A DNA stretch of 64,000 nucleotides from Sodaliphilus pleomorphus (GTDB lineage Bacteria; Bacteroidota; Bacteroidia; Bacteroidales; Muribaculaceae). The position numbers and the translations under genes are program-made. The notes beneath the pieces were generated by a model that ran no database searches, had not been told where the DNA came from, and saw nothing but the letters and a program-made list of their open reading frames with translations. This document shows positions 57,326 to 64,000 of the stretch, piece by piece; the first letter of the stretch is position 1; each line of letters opens with the position of its first letter. The stretch is from NCBI RefSeq assembly GCF_009676955.1, contig NZ_CP045696.1, positions 2,499,001-2,563,000 on the forward strand, in the 5' to 3' direction.

Positions 57326-58432
57326 ATGACTTTATATCCTAAATTGATACTCGACGCACTCAAGACTGTGCGCTACCCTGGCACGGGCAAGGACATCGTG
57401 GCCATGGGCATGGTCGAAGACGACATGCGCATCGAGGGCAACAAGGTCTCCTTCTCTCTCATTTTCCCGCGTCCCACCGATCCCTTCATCAAGTCGATTG
57501 TGCGGGCCAGCGAGGTCGCTATCAACACCTATGTGGGCCCCGAAGTCGAAATAAAAGGGAATATCGCTGTCAAGACAGTAAAGAAAAATCCCGACAAGAA
57601 GGCTGCCGAGTCACCATTGCCAGGTGTGAAAAACATCATTGGCGTCTCGTCGGGCAAAGGCGGCGTGGGCAAGTCGACGGTGGCCAGCAACCTTGCTGTG
57701 TCGCTGGCACAGCTGGGCTACAAGGTGGGTTTGCTCGATGCCGATATCTTCGGCCCGTCGATACCCAAGATGTTCGGCATCGAGGATGCACAGCTCTACA
57801 TGAGCGAGGTCGACGGCCGCAACATGATTGAGCCTGCCGAGCGCTACGGGGTGAAAATTCTCTCTATTGGCTTTGTGGTCGACAAGGAGAAGGCTGTGTT
57901 GTGGCGTGGCGCCATGGCCAGCAACGCCCTCAAGCAGCTCATCACCGAGGCCAATTGGGGCGAACTCGACTACTTCATCATCGACATGCCGCCCGGCACC
58001 AGCGATATCCACCTCACACTGGTGCAGACGCTGGCCATCACTGGCGCCATCGTGGTGACTACTCCCCAAGAGGTGGCGCTTGCCGATGCACAGAAGGGCA
58101 TCTCCATGTTCCTCGGGCCGCAGGTCAACGTGCCTGTGCTGGGCATTGTCGAGAACATGTCGTGGTTCACACCTGCCAGCCACCCCGACGAGAAATATTT
58201 TATCTTTGGCAAGGACGGAGGCAAGAACTTGGCTGCCAAGCTCGGCGTGAAGCTCCTGGGCCAAATCCCGCTGGTGGCGGGGATATGCAAAGGCGGCGAC
58301 GACGGCGTGCCGGTGACGCTGCAAAACAGCGTGTCGGGACGTGCTTTTGTCGAGCTTGCCCAGGCTGTGGTCAAGGCCGTCGACGAGCGCAATGCCTCCC
58401 TGCCGCCCACGCACCGCGTCGTCACGCATTGA
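57326..58432 (+). CDS. mrp: Mrp/NBP35-type Fe-S cluster carrier ATPase
   Basis: 368 residues. N-terminal MIP18/DUF59 domain (residues 1-95), then a P-loop ATPase with the deviant Walker A SSGKGGVGKSTVASNLA and DMPPGTSDIHLTLVQTL. Mrp proteins bind and transfer iron-sulfur clusters. The C-terminal CxxC that holds the bridging cluster in ApbC/NBP35 is not present (ENMSWFTPASHPDEKYF in its place), which I believe is usual in Bacteroidetes copies. Gap of 39 bases after trmB. Confidence 0.92.
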   Translation: MTLYPKLILDALKTVRYPGTGKDIVAMGMVEDDMRIEGNKVSFSLIFPRPTDPFIKSIVRASEVAINTYVGPEVEIKGNIAVKTVKKNPDKKAAESPLPGVKNIIGVSSGKGGVGKSTVASNLAVSLAQLGYKVGLLDADIFGPSIPKMFGIEDAQLYMSEVDGRNMIEPAERYGVKILSIGFVVDKEKAVLWRGAMASNALKQLITEANWGELDYFIIDMPPGTSDIHLTLVQTLAITGAIVVTTPQEVALADAQKGISMFLGPQVNVPVLGIVENMSWFTPASHPDEKYFIFGKDGGKNLAAKLGVKLLGQIPLVAGICKGGDDGVPVTLQNSVSGRAFVELAQAVVKAVDERNASLPPTHRVVTH

Positions 58433-58549
58433 TGAGCCATGCTTGCTTGACGGGGGGGGCGACAACCCCAACATGACGCGAGCCTTGTTTTTATATTTAG
58501 TATATACAACTGGACAACAACTACAACGTATTTTTAATAGCTAATAAAA

Positions 58550-59443
58550 ATGAAAAGTAAAATCATCATGCTGGGTGCAGTGGCTGCAATGCTGCTCACC
58601 AGCTGTGGCTCGGTGCCCATCACCGGGCGCAAACAACTCAACCTCGTCTCCGACCAGGAGGTACTGCAATCAAGTCTCAGCCAGTACAACAGCTATATGA
58701 AGACGGCCACCATCTCGGGCGAGAAGACCCAGAGCGAGATGGTGACCCGCGTGGGCAAGCGCATCGCTGCTGCTACCGAGAAGTATCTCAACGAGCACGG
58801 CCTTTCCAGCGAGGTGAAAAATTTCTCCTGGGAGTTCAACCTCGTGAAAAATGACGAAATCAATGCCTTCTGCATGCCTGGCGGCAAAATCGTCGTCTAT
58901 GAGGGCCTCATGAAGATTGTGAACAGCGACGCCGAGCTGGCCGTGGTGCTCGGCCACGAGGTGGCCCATGCCGTTGCCAAGCACAGCAACGAGCGCATGA
59001 GCCAGCAGATACTGGCCCAGTATGGCGCCCAGGCGGTGAGCCTGGCCACTTCGGGTTCAAGTGCAGCCACGCAGGCTATTGCCAGTCAAGTGTACGGCCT
59101 GGGTGCCAACTATGGCGTGATGCTGCCTTACTCGCGCAAGCACGAGGCCGAGGCCGACAAGATGGGCCTGGTGCTCATGTCGCTGGCCGGCTACGACCCC
59201 AGTGTGGCACTGAACTTCTGGAAGAAGATGAGTGCCTCGAGCAACAACAACCAGAACGACTTCTTCAGCGACCACCCCAGCGATGCCAAGCGCATAGCCG
59301 CCATCGAGAAGGAACTGCCTGCCATCGAGAAGGAATATGCCAGCTACATCGCCGCTGGCAAGGCAAAGTCGACTACTCACAAGTCGACTTCGACCAAAAA
59401 GACTAAAACGAGCAAGAAGAAAAAATCTACGCATCGCAAGTGA
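58550..59443 (+). CDS. M48-family zinc metalloprotease lipoprotein
   Basis: 297 residues. Lipoprotein signal with Cys at residue 19 (MLLTSCGSVPITGRKQLNLV). Zinc site VVLGHEVAHAVAKHS at residues 132-146 and the third ligand in SRKHEAEADKMGLVL (about 195-210). Closest to the BepA/LoiP type, outer-membrane quality-control proteases facing the periplasm. A low-complexity Lys/Ser/Thr tail (about 270-297) is unusual. A clear terminator follows. Confidence 0.93.
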   Translation: MKSKIIMLGAVAAMLLTSCGSVPITGRKQLNLVSDQEVLQSSLSQYNSYMKTATISGEKTQSEMVTRVGKRIAAATEKYLNEHGLSSEVKNFSWEFNLVKNDEINAFCMPGGKIVVYEGLMKIVNSDAELAVVLGHEVAHAVAKHSNERMSQQILAQYGAQAVSLATSGSSAATQAIASQVYGLGANYGVMLPYSRKHEAEADKMGLVLMSLAGYDPSVALNFWKKMSASSNNNQNDFFSDHPSDAKRIAAIEKELPAIEKEYASYIAAGKAKSTTHKSTSTKKTKTSKKKKSTHRK

Positions 59444-59484
59444 GGGTCATGACGGCAGCTGCTGCAAGAGCTGCATGAGATGAG

Positions 59485-59525
59485 AAGTGGTCACGAGGGT
59501 GAAAAAATGTCCCTTGTGGCCACTT
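59485..59525. terminator. Bidirectional terminator
   Basis: AAGTGGTCACGAGGG / CCCTTGTGGCCACTT, 15-bp stem with two wobble pairs (59485-59499 and 59511-59525), between the convergent M48 and hydrolase genes. Confidence 0.78.
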
Positions 59526-59561
59526 TTGTGTGTGATTTCGGGCACGCTTGTGCTCGGCGCG

Positions 59562-60530
59562 TCAATGTATGTATTTCTCAACAAAGTCTTTCACCCGGGC
59601 AGCATACTCCTGTGGGTGGTCGATAAGGCTTTGGGCATGTTTCGATCCCTTGGCGATATACAGCTCCTTGGGTTGAGGCTTGGCCTGGTACAGGGGCTTC
59701 ACCATCCAGCTGGGCACAAAGTCGTCGTTGTCGCCGTGAATGAAGAGCATGGGCAGCTTGCACTTCTTCACCTGGTCGATCATCGATGCCTCCTCAAAGC
59801 TCCAGCCGTATTTCCACTTGCACAGCAGGCTGGCAGTGGGCAGGATGGGAAATTGCGGGATGGGCCGCTTGGTGCCCAGCATGGCTGTGTCGCCCAGCTC
59901 GTGGGCAAACTCGTCGTGCACGCTCGTGTAGCCGCAGTCCTCGACCAGGCATTTTACATAGCCAGGCAGTTTCTCGCCCGATATCGCCATCGTTGTGGCA
60001 GCTCCCATCGACACGCCGTGCACCACCATCTGCGTCTGCTGGTGTGTGCCCCGAAACAGCTCGTTGGCCACGGCCATCCACCGCATCACATAGTAGCGGT
60101 CGTTCCACCCCATCTGTATCTCCTTGCCCTCGCTCTTGCCGTGGGCATAGAGGTCGGGCAGCACCAGGTTGTAGCCCATGTTGTAGTATATGGCTCCCTG
60201 GCTCAGCATCTGCAGGCCGCTGTTCTTGTAGCCATGCACCAGCACAGCCACCTTGTTGCTCGGTTGCCGGGCTGTGACAAAGATGCAGCGTTGCCGCTGG
60301 CCCGAAATGATGGCCGTGGTGTCGTGCCAGTGCTTGCTGGCCATCAGGCTGTCGACCCACGGGCGCAACTCCGGGTTGCGGCGCAGGAGCGTGTTCAAGG
60401 CCTTGCGGTCGCTCACATGCTCGGGCTTGAGCGCAAAGTTGACGAGAAACAGCGAGGCCACAATGTCGGCCGCCACCAGCGCCACCACACCTGTGGCCAC
60501 TCCTGCAATGATTTTTTTCGTTCTACTCAT
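59562..60530 (-). CDS. Alpha/beta hydrolase, membrane-anchored
   Basis: 322 residues from ATG 60530; the frame is open to 60626 but MSRTKKIIAGVATGVVALVA is a typical N-terminal anchor. Catalytic set: nucleophile in VVHGVSMGAATTMA (GxSxG), oxyanion region VAVLVHGYKNSG, acid in MLFIHGDNDDFVP, histidine in AKGSKHAQSL. Resembles the family of surface/periplasmic esterases/peptidases near DAP2; substrate unknown. Confidence 0.87.
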   Translation of the reverse strand: MSRTKKIIAGVATGVVALVAADIVASLFLVNFALKPEHVSDRKALNTLLRRNPELRPWVDSLMASKHWHDTTAIISGQRQRCIFVTARQPSNKVAVLVHGYKNSGLQMLSQGAIYYNMGYNLVLPDLYAHGKSEGKEIQMGWNDRYYVMRWMAVANELFRGTHQQTQMVVHGVSMGAATTMAISGEKLPGYVKCLVEDCGYTSVHDEFAHELGDTAMLGTKRPIPQFPILPTASLLCKWKYGWSFEEASMIDQVKKCKLPMLFIHGDNDDFVPSWMVKPLYQAKPQPKELYIAKGSKHAQSLIDHPQEYAARVKDFVEKYIH

Positions 60531-60970
60531 AGTTGTTTGAATTTTATGACTTCGTGTCGCGATGCTTGTGTATTGTTGATACAAATATACGACAAAAATT
60601 GCACCAAATGCTTTCCTTGTCTTCACATTTTCGCTTCTTTAGTTCTTCTACTACCCACATTTGTGTCGACAACTTAGCGGTGCTTGTGCCTGGCAGGATA
60701 CATTGTTGAGATTGCAGGCAGACTGATTTGAAGATTTGTTTCTAAACAAACTTATTTCATGGTTGTTACGTCATGTCCCGTGATTTGAAAGAAAATAGGC
60801 CCGTCGCGAAGCCAGGTAAAAAAGTTGAATTTTGCTACTCGCTTTATATGATTTTTCAAAAACTTTCGCTAATATTGCATTTGCCCATGGCCTCTGCAGG
60901 GTGTCGGCTAGATTTGTGAAGCTGAGACTTGTTGCAGAGCATGTTGTTAAGAAATAGATTTTATACGATA
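60531..60970. other. Intergenic region, divergent promoters
   Basis: About 440 bases between divergent genes. Toward the hydrolase (minus): -7 TATATTTG near 60584-60591. Toward the glycosyltransferase (plus): -7 TAGATTTG at 60909-60916, with a -33 TTTG five bases too far upstream. Both are AT-rich; no ORF or hairpin of note. The start of the next gene is uncertain (ATG 60941 or 60971). Confidence 0.5.
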
Positions 60971-62017
60971 ATGCCCAACAACAGCAATAAGCTTAAAGTG
61001 CTCTTGATAGGACCTAGTCCACGCAACATCGGGGGGATAAGCATTCATTTGAAGAGGTTGATAGGACTCTTGAAAGACAAGTATGACTTCAGCATTGTCG
61101 ATGAAGGTCACACGAGATACAGGGGGGAGTTTAATTTAAGGACCCTTAATCTTGTGATGTATTACAAGCTGCTGTTCCGGGCCGACATTGTCCACATCCA
61201 TTCTGGAGTTTTTATACTCAGGGTCTTTCACATCATAAATTCATTGTTGCTTCACAAGAAGACAATCGTTACAATCCACCGTGATCCCAGAATTGAGGGG
61301 CATGCGACGACGACGAGGTTTCTTTTGGGCAAGTGCGACCATGCCATTCTGGTAAACAAAGAGGGTTATGATGCCGTAAGGAAATCGGGCAAGTGCCAAT
61401 ATCATCTTCTGCCAGCATTCCTTCCACCACTCCTCGATGAGGAGCCTTCTTTGCCGAGCGAAATATTGGATTGGATTGGCTCGTTCAAAAAGAATAACGG
61501 GGCATACATCTGTTGTTCAAACGCCTGGAATTTAGTCTTCCACAACAATGAAGATCTATATGGTTTAGATATCTGCTTGAAGGCGATCAATCGCTTGTGT
61601 GTGTCAGGATTTCGAAATGTGGGTTTGGTCTTTGTCGTTGCATCCTGCACAGCCCATGCCGAGGTGCTGGATGCCTATAAAAAATATATAAGCGACAATC
61701 ATCTTGAAAATAATATTTTAATATGGGAACATCCCACGTCTTTTGTCCGACTGATACAACGCTGTGATTTGGTGTTGAGGACGACTAATACCGACGGAGA
61801 TGCCATATCAATACGGGAGAGCCTTTATTATAGGAAACCGGTTTTGGCTTCCGATGTTGTAAGGCGCCCCAAGGCGACGATGCTCTTTAAGAATAGAGAT
61901 TTCATTGATTTGGCCCACAAAATAGCAAGCTGCATGGCGCACAGAGGTGAAAAAATGCAATCGGCTTGCGAACCAATAGATTACAAGACGTTATACATCA
62001 ATATTTATAACTGCTAA
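60971..62017 (+). CDS. Glycosyltransferase, GT-B (GT4-like)
   Basis: 348 residues from ATG 60971 (ATG 60941 would add 10). GT-B fold signs: N-terminal KVLLIGPSPRNIGGISIHLK with the G-G-x-x-x-H donor-side start, RADIVHIHSGVFILR, and C-terminal DAISIRESLYYRKPVLASDV, the EX7E-like nucleotide-sugar site. Likely adds a sugar in surface polysaccharide assembly. Two bases before the next gene, so one operon; base composition is AT-richer than the rest of the chromosome, common for capsule loci. Confidence 0.82.
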   Translation: MPNNSNKLKVLLIGPSPRNIGGISIHLKRLIGLLKDKYDFSIVDEGHTRYRGEFNLRTLNLVMYYKLLFRADIVHIHSGVFILRVFHIINSLLLHKKTIVTIHRDPRIEGHATTTRFLLGKCDHAILVNKEGYDAVRKSGKCQYHLLPAFLPPLLDEEPSLPSEILDWIGSFKKNNGAYICCSNAWNLVFHNNEDLYGLDICLKAINRLCVSGFRNVGLVFVVASCTAHAEVLDAYKKYISDNHLENNILIWEHPTSFVRLIQRCDLVLRTTNTDGDAISIRESLYYRKPVLASDVVRRPKATMLFKNRDFIDLAHKIASCMAHRGEKMQSACEPIDYKTLYINIYNC

Positions 62018-62019
62018 AA

Positions 62020-64000
62020 ATGGAGCAATTAACACAAAAATTAGGTTCTGGCGAGATGGTTATTCAGGAATTGCCCATCCCACAACTGTCATCGGGAATG
62101 ATTCTCGTTAAAAACCATTTTTCTCTTATAAGTGCAGGAACCGAGGGAACTACTGTCAAAACAGCAAGAAAAAGTTTGATTGGAAAGGCAAAGGAGCGCC
62201 CCCAGCAAGTTAAGCAGGTTTTGGACACATTAAAGACCAAAGGCGTGGTGCAGACCTATCGTGCCATCATGAAAAAGCTGGATGCCTATTCGCCTTTGGG
62301 CTACAGTTGTGCTGGCGAGGTGATTGACGTGGCCGATGACGTCACAGGCTTCAAGGTGGGCGACAAGGTTGCATGTGCCGGTGCAGGATATGCCAACCAT
62401 GCCGAGGTGGTTGCCGTGCCGGTCAACTTGTGCGTGAAGCTGCACGACGATGCCGACCTTCAGTTGGCATGTTACAACACTGTGGGAGCAATTGCCCTCC
62501 AAGGGGTGCGTCAGGCCGACATGCGCTTGGGTGAGACTTGCGCGGTTATAGGGCTAGGACTGATTGGCGAGATCGTGTGCCGGTTGCTCAGGGCTTCGGG
62601 CATTAATGTCGTGGGCATTGACATTTCAGAGGCTGCTGTCAATGCTGCCAAGAGCACATGTGTCGATTTGGGCCTTCCCCGAAACACTCCAGGCATAGAG
62701 GAGCAAATCTCGGCCTATACCGACGGACTGGGTGTGGATGCCGTGATAATCACAGCAGGCACGTCAAGTCTCGACCCGATAAATTTTGCAGGAGCGATTT
62801 GCCGCAAAAAGGGCCGCGTTGTGGTGCTTGGCGCTGTGCCTACTGGCTTTGAGAGAAATCCTTATTGGTATAAGAAGGAATTGGAATTGAGGATGTCGTG
62901 CTCTTATGGCCCTGGCCGTTACGACCTGAAGTATGAGGAAAATGGTATCGATTACCCCGCGCCTTACGTGAGATGGACTGAAAAGAGGAACATGGAAGCT
63001 TTCCAGCAACTGGTATACTCGGGGAAAATCGATTTGAGTCCTCTCACGACGCATCGCTTCAAGTTTGAAGATGCACCTAAAGCTTATGATATCATTGCCC
63101 GCCGATTGGAGCCTTACCTTGGTATCGTGTTGGAGTATGATGCCAACAAAGAGCATCAACGCAAGGCAATGACTATCGCTGGAAATGTTGCTTTGAAGGA
63201 CATCAACATTGGTTTCATTGGAGCTGGCAGTTATGCACAAAGTAATCTCTTGCCTTATTTGCCTTCTGAAGGTGAAGTGGGGAGAATATGTGTGATGACC
63301 AATTCAGGCACCACTTCAAAACGAGTAGCCGAAAAATTTCATTTCGCTCAATGCACTTCCAGTGAGAACGATATTATCAACAACAAGGATATTAATACCC
63401 TGTTTATAGCCACAAGGCATAACACTCATGCCAAGTATGTGATCGATGGGTTGAAGGCTGGGAAAAATGTTTATGTTGAAAAGCCCTTGTGTCTTAAGAT
63501 GGACGAACTGGTTGAAATTCAGCAGCTGTGTGAAGAGAAACGTTGTGGTGTCATGATAGGGTTTAATCGTCGTTTCTCGCCATTGACGCCTATCGTAAAG
63601 CGAGAGATGGGAAATGGGAAAATGTCGATGATATATCGCATCAATGCAGGCTATATCCCGTCATCTTCTTGGATTCAGGATCCCAAAGTGGGCGGCGGAA
63701 GAATCTTGGGAGAAGTTTGCCATTTCATAGATTTGATGGCTTACATGTGTGGAAGCAACCCTGTTCAGGTTTCGGCATCGGTGTTGCCCGATCCCGAAGG
63801 CCTGAACGACACTGTCAATATTCTTGTCGATTTCTCTAATGGCTCAACGGGTGTCGTGTCCTACTATGCCAACGGGCCTAAGAGCCTTCCCAAGGAGTAT
63901 TTTGAAGTCTTCTCTTCGGGCAAGGCTGCCATATTGTGCGATTTTAAGAGCTGCAAGATCTATGGCAGTAGTGTGAAAACGCACAAGCTCTCGGTACAGG
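62020..64000 (+). CDS. Bi-domain oxidoreductase (MDR dehydrogenase + Gfo/Idh/MocA), partial
   Basis: ATG 62020, open to the window end: 660 codons with no stop. First half is a zinc-type alcohol dehydrogenase-like domain (YSCAGEVIDVADDVTGFKVG, AVIGLGLIGEIVCRLLRAS, IITAGTSSLDPINFAGAI). The second half is Gfo/Idh/MocA-like: INIGFIGAGSYAQSNLLPYL, VYVEKPLCLKMDEL and the GGGRILGEVCHFIDLMAYMC helix with catalytic His. This fusion is a known annotated type in polysaccharide and heparosan-like loci of Bacteroidetes; likely makes or oxidises an activated or lipid-linked sugar. C-terminus not seen. Confidence 0.85.
   Translation, partial: MEQLTQKLGSGEMVIQELPIPQLSSGMILVKNHFSLISAGTEGTTVKTARKSLIGKAKERPQQVKQVLDTLKTKGVVQTYRAIMKKLDAYSPLGYSCAGEVIDVADDVTGFKVGDKVACAGAGYANHAEVVAVPVNLCVKLHDDADLQLACYNTVGAIALQGVRQADMRLGETCAVIGLGLIGEIVCRLLRASGINVVGIDISEAAVNAAKSTCVDLGLPRNTPGIEEQISAYTDGLGVDAVIITAGTSSLDPINFAGAICRKKGRVVVLGAVPTGFERNPYWYKKELELRMSCSYGPGRYDLKYEENGIDYPAPYVRWTEKRNMEAFQQLVYSGKIDLSPLTTHRFKFEDAPKAYDIIARRLEPYLGIVLEYDANKEHQRKAMTIAGNVALKDINIGFIGAGSYAQSNLLPYLPSEGEVGRICVMTNSGTTSKRVAEKFHFAQCTSSENDIINNKDINTLFIATRHNTHAKYVIDGLKAGKNVYVEKPLCLKMDELVEIQQLCEEKRCGVMIGFNRRFSPLTPIVKREMGNGKMSMIYRINAGYIPSSSWIQDPKVGGGRILGEVCHFIDLMAYMCGSNPVQVSASVLPDPEGLNDTVNILVDFSNGSTGVVSYYANGPKSLPKEYFEVFSSGKAAILCDFKSCKIYGSSVKTHKLSVQ

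Noticed and set aside
58447-58455. G8 tract after mrp as a phase-variable repeat
   Set aside because: It lies in an intergenic stretch between the mrp stop and the M48 gene, with no promoter element next to it. A similar G7 tract at 25452-25458 lies past the small RNA terminator.
1-64000. CRISPR array, rRNA operon or insertion sequence
   Set aside because: No regularly spaced repeats, rRNA-like sequence, transposase ORF or IS-type terminal inverted repeats found.

Overview
The window joins an integrated phage or phage-like element (1 to about 22,491, leaving the window on the left) to a chromosomal segment (22,492-64,000) of a Bacteroidales bacterium. Evidence for the order: promoters of the form TTTG-N19/20-TAnnTTTG, hardly any Shine-Dalgarno sequences, secreted proteins with type IX-like C-terminal tails, dockerin/BspA-LRR/GLUG surface proteins, and relatives such as the Bacteroidales-type phage repressor. 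The GC-rich host part and the mix of surface proteins suggest Muribaculaceae, but that family call is inference.

Element (1-22,491). Nearly all genes lie on the minus strand and are read from right to left. At the right edge is the 3' half of a tRNA-Pro(TGG) gene (attR), preceded by an excisionase-like gene and a lysogeny switch: a plus-strand repressor facing a Cro-like gene across a shared palindromic operator. Next come a LuxR-type regulator and a recombination/replication block (RecA-like ATPase, PD-(D/E)XK nuclease, SSB-like protein, NinB-like and NinG-like proteins, SF2 helicase, DUF6291 and DUF6633 proteins). After that are many short accessory genes, including a dUTPase, a PcfK/AcrIIA9-family protein, an orphan DnaA domain IV, a MazG-like enzyme and a DpnD/PcfM-like protein. 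The portal gene is at the far left. Integrase, terminase and the rest of the virion genes are not seen and should lie further left. Non-coding structure is striking: three near-identical promoter cassettes drive three accessory operons, a second promoter class with a 25-bp palindrome precedes the CPCC/DUF6291 block and the portal, and many start codons are preceded directly by AGAGCA.

Chromosome, 22.5-36 kb: tRNA terminator; a MarR regulator with a nitroreductase and two perfect operators; a metallophosphoesterase; a probable structured small RNA; a 1046-residue secreted mosaic protein; an M6 metalloprotease with a dockerin; a C4 zinc-ribbon protein with a Nif3 protein; an FKBP lipoprotein with glycyl-tRNA synthetase.

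Chromosome, 36-64 kb: HrpB helicase; a 2037-residue GLUG-repeat surface protein; glycerol kinase and glycerol facilitator facing a secreted glycerophosphodiester phosphodiesterase, which suggests local glycerol salvage; an anchor-J-type secreted protein; two tandem paralogous LRR-dockerin-cohesin-like proteins; trmB, mrp, an M48 lipoprotein protease, an alpha/beta hydrolase; and the start of a polysaccharide locus (glycosyltransferase plus a bi-domain oxidoreductase running off the right end).

Limits: everything was read by eye. Family names rest on motifs and resemblance, not searches. Many phage genes have no recognisable function.
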